From assembly GCA_905221605.1 (NCBI GenBank), contig CAJNDS010000075.1, positions 174,516-238,515 of the forward strand: a DNA stretch of 64,000 nucleotides, written 5' to 3'. The position numbers were made by a program, and so were the translations under genes. The notes under the pieces were generated by a model. It worked only from the letters and a program-made list of their open reading frames with translations. It was not told the origin of the DNA and made no database searches. Below are positions 43,548 through 55,420 of this stretch, piece by piece. Position 1 is the stretch's first letter. Every line of letters starts with the position of its first letter. The DNA is from Symbiodinium natans (Eukaryota; Sar; Dinophyceae; Suessiales; Symbiodiniaceae).

Positions 43548-44354
43548 ATGGCCTCGTTTGCCGGCTCATGGCGAAACGCTGTCCGAAGCCTTTCTGTGGT
43601 TCCTGCAGTCGCAGCAGCTGCCAATGTCACGAAGGATGTGAAAGCAGTGCCTTCACAGATATCTTGCAGCTCAAAGCCAGCACTAGTGCGAGACATCCCT
43701 AAGTTTGGGAACAGTGCGCTCCCACCTCTCCCACCTGCAACGCTTGCACCTGTCCTTCTGGAAACTCTTGAGAGGGTACTGACAGCGACCGGCTCTTTTT
43801 TTGACTTAGACTGCTACGGGTCCAAGTCGGAGTTTGAGGATGCCTTATGGTGGTCCTGGGCGAAGCTGGGCTCTGCGTGCGATCGTACTTCGCCAGCTTA
43901 CAAGCAGAGGGCTGCTTCCACAGCAGATTCTGCCAACCGTGTGCGGGACAAGCAGCGTGTGGAATCGAAATGGGGGTTGGGTGAGTCAGGGGACGCTTCG
44001 CTGGAGTTCTACGACCCTGCGGGCGAGCTAGTGGCACGTGGTTATGAAGCAGTTGTCTATGGGGATCACGGGCCATACATAGAGTTCAAGGAAGAGCAAA
44101 TATATTGGCCAACCTTCTGCAGGCATAGACTGAAGGGACCAGGTAGAACGCACTTCGAGCACTACAACCGAGACGTGTCCATCAAGTTGTATGACCAATT
44201 CAAGACGGTGGCCGATCAGCCCGACCCGCCGGCAGCATTTCCGAACGCCTTCTCCTGCTCTAACAATCGGAGCGAGGGCTATGCAGACTACCGGGCGGGT
44301 CGCTTATACACATCCGTCGACAGTTTCTTCGAGGCGGGCGGTCGTTGCGCATAG
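43548..44354 (+). CDS. Intronless gene, conserved-looking 268-residue protein, unknown
   Basis: ATG 43548 to TAG 44354 is one open frame with no need for introns, unlike most neighbours. The N-terminus (MASFAGSWRNAVRSLS, then Ala/Val-rich) has arginines, no acids and hydroxylated residues, as in mitochondrial presequences; that is inference. The core has LETLERVLTATGSFFDLD, SEFEDALWWSWAKLGS, a charged helix (ANRVRDKQRVESKWG), then YEAVVYGDHGPYIEF near residue 170 and IYWPTFCRHRLKG. The YGDHGPYIEF segment looks like a conserved motif, but I cannot name the family. The frame is also open upstream to 43500. A single-exon structure could reflect reinsertion of a spliced mRNA. Confidence 0.75.
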   Translation: MASFAGSWRNAVRSLSVVPAVAAAANVTKDVKAVPSQISCSSKPALVRDIPKFGNSALPPLPPATLAPVLLETLERVLTATGSFFDLDCYGSKSEFEDALWWSWAKLGSACDRTSPAYKQRAASTADSANRVRDKQRVESKWGLGESGDASLEFYDPAGELVARGYEAVVYGDHGPYIEFKEEQIYWPTFCRHRLKGPGRTHFEHYNRDVSIKLYDQFKTVADQPDPPAAFPNAFSCSNNRSEGYADYRAGRLYTSVDSFFEAGGRCA

Positions 44355-45143
44355 GGAAAACAATCCATGAAAAGGTGAAAAGAAGTGCAATCCACAGCAG
44401 ATGCGTGGGGCGGTGCTGGCCAGACAGCCCGACAGTGGAGAGAATGTCCCGCCAAGCCAGGGCGCTCCTCCAGGTCTCCGCTTCGGGGGGTTTAGGGTGT
44501 TTCTTTGGAGGTTAGTTGTGCGTTGCGTCCTTGGAGTCTTTGATTGCCTTTACCTTTACTTTGCTTCGTGGCCTAGAGTCCGGAGCTGGAGTCTGCGTGC
44601 TTTCGCGGCACGCTTTTTCAGCCTGGCAGCCAGGCTGTCGCCGCGGTTGCAGAGTTTTCTCCCACACGTGGGGGGGGTGGGGGGTTTTCCCTGCAACATA
44701 ATATGCCGACTGTAAATTATAGCCGCCTCCTCAAATGCGCAAGGAGGCTGACTGGGTGATGCGGCAAGGCAAAACAAATCATCATGCTGCTGCAGCGGCC
44801 GGCAACGGAACATTCCTTTTTTGCCTCTTGATAGCTATCAACAGGTCAGCCGACTCAACTGAGCGGTCTTAGAGTCCCGAGTGTGACCCTGACAAATAGT
44901 TTTCCAATCCTCTGCACCAAAGCTTCTAAAGGTGGGGAGCGGATTAAACCATCAAAGCTTGGGGAAGGTCAGGATGGCATAGGCCTGTGGAATCGGGCAT
45001 TCTCGGGCGCAGGAGGGCGAAGGTTTGAGTGGGATCGTGACGGGAGGAGTCAGCGTTGGCTTCGACAATCCGCGTGCCAAAACTGACCTTGTCCAACGAA
45101 CTCCAGCACAGACATGTGTAAGCTTCGTCGCTGTGTAACCCTT

Positions 45144-45622
<479 letters not shown>

Positions 45623-45872
45623 GTGGCTGTCATGGAGGGGGTGGGTCAATAGTCGAAGAGCCCAAAGTTTAAGGTCTGAAAGTCCGAAAGTCCAAGGTTC
45701 TGAGACGTATCATTCCAAAAGTCCAACAGTCCAACGGTCCAAGGTTCTCAGGCCCATATGTCAATCCAAACTGTCAAACAACATGCCTGTTGGACTTCTT
45801 TGGACTTGTAGGCCTGTCATGGCGGGGGTGGCTGACCATACCCTCCCGGTCGACTATCTCTAGGGTAGTTAC

Positions 45873-45990
45873 ATGGTCCCTTAGCATGGGCCCTTAGAAG
45901 GGTACCCATTATGTACCCATTATACACGCTGTAATGATGAAGGGCCCATACATCAGAACCCTTTAGAGGAGGACCATACTAAGGGCCCAC
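45873..45990. mobile_element. Possible MITE-like inverted repeat
   Basis: ATGGTCCCTTAGC followed by ATGGGCCCTTAG at the left is matched at the right by GGACCATACTAAGGGCCC in inverted orientation, about 80 bases apart. The same word order (TATGGTACCCCCTAGCATGG) recurs at 51506-51525. No coding capacity. Small non-autonomous DNA transposons have this form. Confidence 0.35.
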
Positions 45991-46703
45991 GAACCTACCC
46001 TCAGACCATCGGGAAAAGTCGATTTTAGCCGGCCTGCCGAGGTTTAAGGACAGGTGCTTGTCATGGTGTTCTACCAATCTTGGGAGGGGCGGAGGGGGGA
46101 GGGGGGTAGGGCATTGGCATATCCCGTGCTCATGCTGGTCTTTCTACAGCCGCAGGCGTGGCTGTACCTGAGACCCTGTATCGGCCCTAAATCATGAAAC
46201 CTAACGGCTCTGAACCACTTTTCCCCAAACATGCCTCCGCCTTTTGCTGGTTTCAGCTAGCATTGCAGACTTGGTTCGGTCAGGCGTATGTACGGTATCC
46301 TCATTGCCTCAATGCACCCTAGCGTACCAAATCCGAAGCATCCATCAAGCCTAAACGCGTGCATCGTAAGATGGAATCCTGAAGCTAGCGCAATGAAGCG
46401 GCGCTTCGGAAGATGCCCAAGGAGACCCTGAGGTGAGAAGACATCTTTTCAAAGGTAGGTGTTACGACTTTACATCTCAGGATTAGCTTTTGAGGGTTTC
46501 TAGGTTTGCGGTTTCTAGGTGGGACCTTTCCCAAGCAATTGTACAAACAATGGCTTATGTAGCTGTCAGGTCAGCAGATGTTCTCTTATCGCAACCTTAG
46601 AGTTGGGCCTGATGGCCCCAAAGTTTCGCAATGGGCAATGTGTGACGGGAGCTGCAGTTGCAGACGTGAAGGGTTTAACGCCCACATGCTTATGTCCAGG
46701 TAG

Positions 46704-47229
46704 CGCGAGCAGGAGGCAGCAAAGCTATGCCGCGCGCTCAGGCCTGAGCTTGTATTATCTGTATTCCTGAAAGCCGTTGGAGCCCGGCACACTTTCCAAG
46801 ATGCTACAGCTGTCGTTTTTGCAGCTGTTCAACTCAAAATCCTTTCCACCATTGAGCCATGGAGAGCTAACCAGAGATCACCGCTTGGAACATGACGTTT
46901 AACTATGATGCCGGCTACGGCGAGAAGGATGTCCTTTCTTTGCCCGAGCCTCACTTGCCAACGCACTGCTCTGGCAGGCCAGACAAGCACCTGCACATTG
47001 GACTACAGAAGATGACTAGTCCATGTTCGCATGTTGCTCGAAACCTCTCGAAGAGGTGGATCAGGGCTGCGGGCAGCTCAGGTTTGATGCCATCGCTCCA
47101 AATTTGCGGAAGTCAGCAGGTGATGTGGCGGGGCTCGAAGCGAGCCGACTTTACGAGACGCTGAAGCGTGTGTATGAGGACTGCAAGTTGGATGAGGGTG
47201 ATGTGTGGGATTGGAAGTCAAAGCTGTAA
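46704..47229 (+). CDS. Gene fragment, unknown protein, frames overlap
   Basis: From an acceptor at 46703 the frame reads EQEAAKLCRALRPELVLSV, FLKAVGARHTFQDATAVV and ends at TGA 46893-46895. This stop overlaps ATG 46892, which opens MTFNYDAGYGEKDVLSLPE. A third frame with ATG 47023 reads LRFDAIAPNLRKSAGDVA, SRLYETLKRVYEDCKLD and ends TAA at 47229. All three look coding, so they are probably exons of one gene joined by short introns or an unseen frameshift. No family recognised. Confidence 0.45.
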
Positions 47230-47767
47230 GTAGGATGCCCAGCTTGCGTGCTGCATCGCTGTCACGGGCTGGGACGCAGCTGTTGGCACTGGGCCCATCA
47301 TTCCCATAATGTAAGTGGCAACGTTCATGTTGCGGGGTCGGCGTCGGTGTTGGCAGATGTTGGCGTTGTTGTGGAATTGGTTGTGGTGGCGAGTGTTGCT
47401 GTTCTTGATGTTGCCGGGGTTATGAATACTGTCGTTGTTCTTGTTGGCTCCGCGCCGGCGCATGCAAATTGCCTCATATCGCCTCGGTGTGTAGGGTTTT
47501 TCGTGTGGGTCAGGTGCCGAAGCGTGTTGCCAGTCTGTTAGACACGTGCAGGCTTTTCCCTGGGAATCATCGGTATTGACTGCTGTGTTTTCGGCGTACT
47601 CAATATGTGCTCAAGGCCTCGGTCTTGTTCCTTGTCATGGAATTTTGGTGCAGACTGCAGATTCTCTTTTTTGCTGTTTGTTTTTGGGTCCCGGTGCAGG
47701 CTTCAAACCCCAAAATTATGAAATCCAGAGGCCGCTGAAACCTTCAGCCCGAGCCGATCCCCCTCAG

Positions 47768-48487
47768 GAGTGGAAAGCTTTGGAAGATTTCGAGGTCCTG
47801 GACCGAAATTTTCAAGCGTCCCGGAAGCCGTTGTCAGAGTGCAGGGCTCGAGGTTCGAAGCAGATGTTGGACATTTGTCCAGACGCCCCCCAGTGAAGCG
47901 GCACACGTTTCTGATCCCCGAAAAGGGCAAAGAGGTTTACTGTAAGTTAATGCAGCCTCTTGATTTGAGGAGTAATGGGGTCCACGCTAGGATTCCACTG
48001 TGTTTGTTTCTCCGTGTGCCGTTGGCCCTTACACACAAAGTTCAAAGTTTTAAGTTTAGGCATCATCTACTTGAATCTACTTACATCTGCTTGCAGTATG
48101 GTTCCTACAAGTTGGACAGCGGCCGCTTTCAGTTGAGCATTTGTACGCAGTCGACCCAGCTCCTTACCAACAACTCCCGTGTCGACTTCTTCCATCCCCG
48201 TATGCATCGCTGCTGCTATGTCCTTCCGTTTTCCAACACAGGTCAGCCTTTCGGAGGTTTAGTTTGCTTACTTTTTTTGCCGAATCTCCTTCACTGGGTA
48301 TGCATGTGCAATTTGTGCATTCAGGGTTCGAGATGTGTTGCAGGCACGACTGCGAGCGGGTAAGTGCATTTGACACGCACATGCGTTGTTCACCGAGGCA
48401 CTGCTGGCTACTGCAGCAGCAACATCATGGTTCACAAAGGAACAACTTGATGACATCGACACGTGGCTGCCTGTCTGCGATTGCCAG
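47768..48487 (+). CDS. Three-exon gene fragment, unknown protein
   Basis: Exon 47768-47941 (FGRFRGPGPKFSSVPEAVV, VKRHTFLIPEKGKEVY) ends at a GTAAGT donor. Exon 48097 to 48297 or 48359 joins in phase (VEHLYAVDPAPYQQLP, LPSPYASLLLCPSV). The next exon (TSWFTKEQLDDIDTWLPVC) ends at 48487 with GTAACC. The second junction has two phase-correct solutions: a 120-nt intron (GTATGC at 48298) or a 38-nt intron from GTAAGT at 48360; the first is more likely. Upstream sequence (47700-47767) is C-rich, as at other intron ends. No family is recognised. Confidence 0.5.
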
Positions 48488-48653
48488 GTAACCAGATGGC
48501 TAGACTACGGCACATTCCCGCCTGTACACTTTCGTGCACTTTTTCTGATTGTCAGGGTTTTGGAGAGGCACGGGTGGTTAGCGCGAAGCATCTGTGTACA
48601 GAGCATCCACGCTGTATTCACGTTCGTTCCTAGAGCTTTCATTTACTTCAAAC

Positions 48654-48845
48654 ATGATAGAACATCCATGCCCGCACGGTGACAACGACCATGCTATTCC
48701 AGGTACCGATGCATACACGATGATATCGCCCATGGTACCAGAACACTCTCCAGACATGACAGTAACCCTGATGCCTCTACTCCCTGCTTCCCTTTGTTTG
48801 TACACTGCGGTTCAATGCGGACACGACTGCCAAGCGCAGTGTTAA
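48654..48845 (+). CDS. Doubtful small open frame
   Basis: ATG to TAA, 63 residues (MIEHPCPHGDNDHAIPG, ISPMVPEHSPDMTV). Rich in His, Pro and Met; it may be a downstream exon of the preceding gene. A minus frame overlaps. Confidence 0.2.
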   Translation: MIEHPCPHGDNDHAIPGTDAYTMISPMVPEHSPDMTVTLMPLLPASLCLYTAVQCGHDCQAQC

Positions 48846-49673
48846 GCCAGTAACGCTGGAACCGCCGACTCGGGGACACGTGCGCTGAGAAGCCGACAGA
48901 GCTCGAATCACGCGTAAAGCGGGCCGCCAAGGCTCCGTTTAATGCTTTGCACATGTAAGCAGAAGCGGCGCGCGCCCTGAAATACCGCCTACGCCGCAAA
49001 TTCAAGGTGCAAATATGCTCAAACCCGAAACCCTGAACCCCCTAAACTACGCTCTCTGGCTCACCCCAAGCCCAACTAGGTCACACGCGCACGAGGCTCC
49101 GCATTATTCTTGAGGGCGTGAATGAGCTCATTTCTCGAGTTTTAGCACGGTGTCCATGACAAAGTTTGTTTTTTCGGAACTGAAACTATTCACTTGCATT
49201 GATGTCTTTGCCGGTTGAACGGGTTTCTGCGTGGAAGCTTGTGACGTCATGTCTTGTTCCAGAAACCTCAAACATCCTTGTGCAATGTGTGGTCACGCGA
49301 AGCAAGAGACGGTGCACATAGCAGTGTTTTGGGCATGTTTGCCAAAGGTGTGAACGCTCGTGACCGTGCGTTCTGTTCCAGAAACGTCTGTGTTGCTCAA
49401 CATTTTCGAGGCTGGGAGAAGTGGCCGACTGCGGCGAATCAGAGGATTGGATGCAGCACTTCCCGGAGGACGCGGCAGGCTGTAAAAGGCTGTGAGATGT
49501 AAGGATTCCTGTAAGATCCGAGATTGTCTGAAGTTTTGGCTTGACATGCATGGATGGGGGTTCTTGAAGATTTGAACAGATGAGGTTGACCTGTTGAATT
49601 GAAAGTCATAGGCGATCTGTAGGGGGTGGTTGAAGCGCCTTTAGCCTTAGTGACTGCCTGACTGCATATCAAA

Positions 49674-50476
49674 ATGAAGGAAGAGTTGCGGGAGGTGGTC
49701 CTCGAGAAGCTTAGGCCCGGGCCGAGTCAGAGCTGTCCGTTTTTGTTCACGCCTGGCTCCGGACGCAAAGTAGGTGAAGCTCTCATGCTCCGAAATGCTC
49801 CGAATGCTCCCCCCCTAAGCCTCGGAACCCTTCTAGGCCCAGGCGGGGACTAGTACCCTCCAGATGTGGCCCTGCGCGCGAAGGGCCAGAGAAGCCCAGG
49901 TGGTCTTTGACACCGCAGCTTGCATGCAGATAGGAGCCGCGACTTGCCCCCTGCGAAATAGCTTAAATGGCTGCTAAAACACTCTTCATACAGTAGGGTT
50001 CTTAGGGTTCAGGGTTTTCAGGGAGTTTAGGGTTCTTGTCGCCGAGGTTGCGAAAGCGATCTCTGTGGAGTACGAGGGTGGCAACTTCGGCACGGGCCGC
50101 TCCGAGCTTGGACAGTGTGGACATCCACCACGTGCTGCTTACCATCGTAGGTTTGTTTGCGTGTGGTTTCTGCTGTCAGCCTTAACCTGAAAGCATCAAT
50201 GCACTACGAATCCATAACCAAATCATGCTGGAAACATGACTTCCGCTGCGGCATCTTCTCCCAGGTCATGACGGCTCGATCCAGCTAAACGACGAAGGCC
50301 TGTCGAGCCCCAGCTATTTGAAAGAAGTTTCACTTTCAAATCTCCACGCGCCAGAAAGCCACTCATTTTTCGATTCAATGGGTTCGCTTGCTAGGAACGA
50401 AGCTGCCACTTGCAATTGTGTGTTCCGGAAGGCAAGGTCAAGCCAGGAACCAAAAAGCGGACCGAATGAACAATAA
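49674..50476 (+). CDS. Aspartic-protease-like gene (family A1-like), partial
   Basis: ATG 49674 opens MKEELREVVLEKLRPGPSQ. An exon at 49900 (after AAGCCCAG) reads VVFDTAACMQIGAATCPL, which resembles the first active-site strand of pepsin-type proteases (VVFDTGSxxL), but with DTA where DTG is expected. The exon at 50047 reads ISVEYEGGNFGTGRSELG, like the flap segment (YGTGxxxG) of the same family. Last exon 50265-50476: HDGSIQLNDEGLSSPS, YLKEVSLSNLHAPES, TAA. One exon seems to need a frame change near 50100, and the second active-site DTG was not seen. Either an inactive or decayed copy, or an incomplete model. Confidence 0.35.
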
Positions 50477-50788
50477 AGGTGCATGCTACCCGAATCGGCC
50501 CTGCCCGCTAGATGCCCGTATGCCATCACGCGCCGTCGCTCCCATCACGCCCCTATCATGCCCCTGTCACAGCCGCCCGCCCCGTCACGGCCCCTGTACC
50601 CCGTCACATCCCTTCGGAGACTGCATGTCCCTTTCAACGCCTATCTCTCGTGGAGTTTAGGGTGTCCGCTTTCACTTGTGTCACTGGGGGGGTCGGGAAT
50701 TATGAGACCGTGCTGCCATCCTTTGAGGTACAACGCCTCCCTGTGAACGGTATCGCGCTCCCCCCTTGTCCACACCTGCCCAGCGTGT

Positions 50789-50875
50789 ATATATGTGTAT
50801 GTATGCATGTATGCATGTATGCATGTATATATATATATATGTACATATATATATATATATATGTATATAATATAG
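50789..50875. repeat. TGTA/TGCA/TA microsatellite
   Basis: GTATGCATGTATGCATGTAT grades into TATATATATA runs. It is followed by two copies of CCATGTCACGTTCCCCC at about 50889-50925. Confidence 0.9.
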
Positions 50876-51048
50876 CGCTCCCCCATCTCCATGTCACGTT
50901 CCCCCGCCCTCCATGTCACGTTCCCCCCCCTCTTGTGTACGGCACCCCTGCACTCCCGTCAACCGAAAAGTGACCCCCCCCCTTCCTTGTCTGTATGGCT
51001 GCCGTCAGCGTGACGGGCAGGTTTGATGGAGTGTAAAAGCGCGAAATC

Positions 51049-52323
51049 ATGCCGCCTTCCGGCACGCCCGAGAAAATCTTGTCAGAACTCAATGCAACAC
51101 ACCTGGGTCCCCTACCATCTCAACCCCTTGTGGTATTGGGGAGGATACAAGGAGGTCTCCCGAGAAATAAGCGAGCAACATATGGACAGAAGAGGCTTTT
51201 TGCCTGTAACAAGTGCAGAAGCCCCGTTCTACACATAACGACTGAGAGCAGGAAAACGTTTATAAATAACCAAGGCCCATTAATATAATCCTTAGACTAC
51301 CCCATATTTTCAACCAAAGCCCTCACCCCCCCCCCCTCCCCCAAGGATCCGAGACTCGCGGGAGCCCGGCAAGTCCATGGTCTTCCTGGGCGACCTTCCG
51401 GAGGCAACTATTTTGATACGCTTTTGAACGGTGGGACTTTGGGGGGATGTTGAAGGGCTTGAGTTCTGAGTTCCCCCTTATGGTAACAGTCCTTGGTGGG
51501 GATTCTATGGTACCCCCTAGCATGGACTGTTAGAAAAAGAGGGAACACCCCAAGGTTTGAGCAACATTGCCGGCTCTGAGGTTTCAGGTTCCTGGCTCTT
51601 GGGAGGGGGAGGAGCGTCTGCAACACTCCACATAAAGTTCTGCTAGTACATGAGCTTAAACCGATTTACTTTAAAATGATTTCGATCCTTGGCGAATGTG
51701 TGTTCTCCTCTATGATCACCCTTGACGACCCCCTCTCTCCCCCATCACAACCTGCCCGCCCCGCCACTCTTTCTGAAGGCAATGATTAACTTTAATGGGG
51801 ATCTGAGTCTGAAAATATTGTAAGTTCAAAGGAGGCCAACGTTCGCAGGGCAGTTTAAAGAAGAAGTTTTTGATTAGAAAATGATTCTTTTGACATAGGA
51901 TAATGCATAGACTTGTTGCGATCAGAACTTTAAAATGTGTGTAGGGCAGCCAGCTTGGATGACTGGGCTCAAAAACTGGGGGCCACACAAGAAAGGAGGG
52001 CTGATGAGGGCACGGGCTCCAACTCAAAAAGCTCGAGGGCTGGAGGCTTCGAAGGGCCTCTCGAGGGTTCATTCAGCAAGGAGCGGCAGCTCTTTGTCGG
52101 CAGTTGCGGGGGTACTTTGAAGCTTTTGTTTTACGCGCATGGTGAAAGGCAAAAGCGGCCCTAAACCCTAAACGCAAAGATTTTCCCCCAGGATCCTGCG
52201 CAGCTGGGCAAAGCCTTGGGCAGCAGGAACTGGGACGAGCACTGGGACGAGGACCTGGCAAAGGGGGTGCCGACTTCCAATCTGAACCCCCAGGACACTG
52301 CGGTGATTTATATGAAGCCCTGA
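51049..52323 (+). CDS. Complete four-exon gene, unknown 171-residue protein
   Basis: Exons 51049-51212, 51346-51419, 51950-52095 and 52192-52323; sum 516 nt, ATG to TGA, phases agree at each junction. Peptides: MPPSGTPEKILSELNATHL, KRATYGQKRLFACNK; IRDSREPGKSMVFLGDL; SLDDWAQKLGATQERRAD; DPAQLGKALGSRNWDEHWD, LNPQDTAVIYMKP. Intron 2 seems to use GC (ATAC|GCTTTT); a GA donor six bases later fits equally. Intron 3 carries CCCTAAACCCTAAAC before TTTTCCCCCAG. No signal peptide or membrane segment; a middle Gly/Ser-rich stretch is probably disordered. No family recognised. Confidence 0.65.
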
Positions 52324-52761
52324 AACAGAAACCTGGTATCCTAGATCGAGCCACATCGCCTGCAGCCCAAGCTCCGAACTGCACCCTCATCCGTACTGCA
52401 GACAACCACCCGAGTCAAGACCCCTGAGTTTTCTGAGGAGCCCCTTAGCTTGGCACCCCCCAAGCCTGAAGCATCCCGAAGATCACAGTAAACGAACAGA
52501 ACCTCCCATCCTCTCAGCCCCAAGAGGACACTTCTACGCAGCTCTGGGAGAATGCCTGAACGAGAGTACAATACTTCAAGACTTGTTGGGGCAATGCTTC
52601 GGAAATTTACTCTTCAAAAACACGGACTGACTTTGCCAGCACGTGCTTACTATCATGGCGCACTCTTCCCAATTCACCAATAAGAGGGAGAGAGAGAGAG
52701 CACACCGTCACTTCCACACGACTCGCCCTTCTTGCTCCCCGAGGACTACTGAGTTGCTCCT

Positions 52762-53374
52762 TTGACAGCCACTTGGGTGCGGGGGGGCGCTGACGGCGTG
52801 CCACCCCATATGTTTCATGTCATTTCAAGTAGTAAAGGAGAAGGAGCACATAAGGAACCCGAATATGTAGGGAAAGAAAGAGAAGAACCCAGATTCCCCT
52901 CCCGCCTTCACTGTCACAGCTTCTTGGGGCGGAGGAGAGAGTTTGTCCAGCGGTTCTGTCCAGACATGCTTGTTGTCGTTTCTTTACGACCAACGATGTG
53001 AAGTTCAGAAAGTTTCTGGGCAATGACCCAACACCGCTGCTGAACGAAACAGCGCTGCACGTGCCCAGCAGTTGCCTAGCGGAATTGGTGTCCTAGACTT
53101 CTGCCAGACCGAGCCACACATCAGAAGTCATGGTTCTTATGCAAGATTGCAAGATGCCCAGGGTTTCTGGAGGCGGTGTTGGAAAGTACTTGCGAGTCAT
53201 GCAGTGTTCCACGTCTTGAAGCGCTTCTGTGTAGAGGCCATTGATGTCCGCGACACTGTTTCGGCATGTTTGCAAGGCAGGAGTGACATGGCGCGGCTGC
53301 AATATGGAAGCAAGCCCCACGTTTTCGTGTTTGTAGCAGGTCCCCGCGTGCGTCACCTGGGAGCGCAGGTCTGA
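52762..53374 (+). CDS. Unresolved open frames
   Basis: Two plus frames, 52762-53001 (HKEPEYVGKEREEPRF) and 53072-53374 (FHVLKRFCVEAIDVRD), are protein-like, but minus frames over the same bases are of similar quality. No splice linkage or family seen. A GAGAGAGA run lies at 52687-52700. Confidence 0.2.
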
Positions 53375-54396
53375 CCGCAACTACATTTTCGCATGCAGAA
53401 TGCAGAGCATTCCGCAGGCATCAGCCTGGCGAATTCGTGATTACAGTCCGCTTTTACAGTCTGTCGTCAATGTCCCAGTCTTTTTTTCTGGAATTGGTCC
53501 CCTATAACCCGAACGAGTGCTGCTGAAAATAAGAGTGAACAACACGTGCTTATATAGGCCTTGCTTCATACCCGGGCCAATCCGGTGTGGGATGAGGACA
53601 ACATGATCCTGTTTCGAAACCCCTAAAACCCTACTGACACTGAAAGAATGCTAGTCGGCCCCGAGCCATCCATAGCCCCATGCGGTATTTTATTTTAAAG
53701 AGCTCGCATGGCGAGGTCTTGTTCACCCGGAGCCGGAACTTATGGGTCGAAAAGTTGTCCGGCAGTTGGCAGGGTTTATGGACTTGGTCTGACTTGGTAT
53801 AGGGTTCGGGAGGGCTCAGAGACGTTTAGGCTGTTTAGGGTTTGACGCGTAGGGTTTATTTAGACCTTAGGCTGTGATCTAGGGACGGCAGTGGGGGTGT
53901 CAGGTGGTAGGATCGCGGATGCCTCCAATCAGCATGTCCGCATCCAGAGATTGCGGTTCCGGCGTGTGCACTTGCGGAGATTTGCGAAGCAAGTAGTCTG
54001 CAAAGAGTGAATTGAAATTGGAGCCCAACCGGCTGTTGTTCTTTCAATCACAGAGCAATGCAGAGTCAAACAGGTCAGGTTCCCTTTTCGGTTGCCGGTC
54101 CACTAACTCGCTCGTCACGACTTTGATATCGACGGATAGTCCTCCCTGAAAATGCCTGCATATGATATCTTTTAGAGAAGGTACTTTTGACCAACACAAG
54201 GAAAGCAAGACCTCTTGCCATCTCACGCGAGCGCACGACACGTGCACAATGACGTGGGAAAAGCACTTCCATCACCAGGCACGGTGTCGCAAGGCTTTCG
54301 GAATCTTTCGGAGTTGTGCATGTTACAAAACGAAGGCTGTAAAGAGTGTCAGCTGTGGGAAGGAGATCTGGGTTATGAACACGGCTTACTGCCTCT

Positions 54397-54765
54397 ATGC
54401 GTCGCGAACTCGGTGCTGTTCTTGGCGCCCACTTCCAATGCAACAGCAGACTGAGGTCGGATGCGCCACTCGTGAGTTTAGAGGCGTGCTGGTCAGCTTG
54501 TCTGGATCAAGCATGGAAGGCCACCCCTAGTGCTACTGGCCAGGCGACGCACTGGGGTCGTTTGGATGAGATGGCCAAGTGCTTGGCCGTAGCGCTCGCA
54601 ACCCAGATGCCACTGAACAAGATGCTGCCAACTCGGGTAGTTAAGAGAATGCAGCTTCCATCAGACGTTTTGAATGCACCAATCGCTGAACCACCAGAAC
54701 CGAAAACGCTCAAGATGGAGCAACAGCGCCGCAAGTCCGAAAGTTGTGAGCATCACCCCCACTGA
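54397..54765 (+). CDS. 3' part of a gene, unknown protein
   Basis: The frame to TGA at 54765 contains THWGRLDEMAKCLAVALAT, MPLNKMLPTRVVKRMQL and ends EPPEPKTLKMEQQRRKSES. Composition and codon use are clearly coding from about 54480 on. A strong GTGAGT at 54472 followed by several AGs suggests that the true exon start is near 54482 or 54542. Earlier exons (54.1-54.4 kb) are masked by overlapping frames on both strands. No family recognised. Confidence 0.45.
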   Translation: MRRELGAVLGAHFQCNSRLRSDAPLVSLEACWSACLDQAWKATPSATGQATHWGRLDEMAKCLAVALATQMPLNKMLPTRVVKRMQLPSDVLNAPIAEPPEPKTLKMEQQRRKSESCEHHPH

Positions 54766-55420
54766 ATGCCTAAACCACGAAGTGCTCCTCCAGAAGCCAA
54801 AGCCCTCAAACCCTACACACCTGCAGTTTAGTGCTTAGGAGCATTCGGATTTGAGCGGTCCTACCGGTTTGAGGTCAGCTGACGCGGTCGTGCGCCTTTT
54901 CTGGGCCCGAAGCCCGGCGGTATGTTGAGACGGCTGAGGTATGTTGAACTTGGTGGCTTGGAGGAGTTTCTGCTGGGTACAGTCGAGTTTGTGTTTCGGG
55001 CCACATGTGGGAGCTTGGGATGAGAGCTTTTCAGACTTGTTTTGAGACTTCTTGAACTTCGCAAGCTCTGTCGCTCTGTGAGGCCGACGCGGTGATTTCA
55101 GTCGAAGGCAGATGACCGCCCGCTCTTTTAAAACATTTTGAATCGAGACTAAGTAGGGCTCGGGCATGCTCTGGGTTGCAAGCTTATGCCTGACTGTGAT
55201 GCCCGCTCTATGGACTGTGACCAGCCATCTCGTCAAATCCACTTACATGTTTCATCCAATCCAAGAAAAGCAAGCAAGCGAAAACTCGGCGTTTGAGGAC
55301 ACTGGCTTTTTTTTTGAAAGGAGCCTCAACGACCAGCGTCTTGCTAGGTGCGATAGCAATTAGTTCTTGCACTAGGAAGCAGCCGGCGGCGTATTGTGGC
55401 ATCATCTGATTGTGTCAGAA

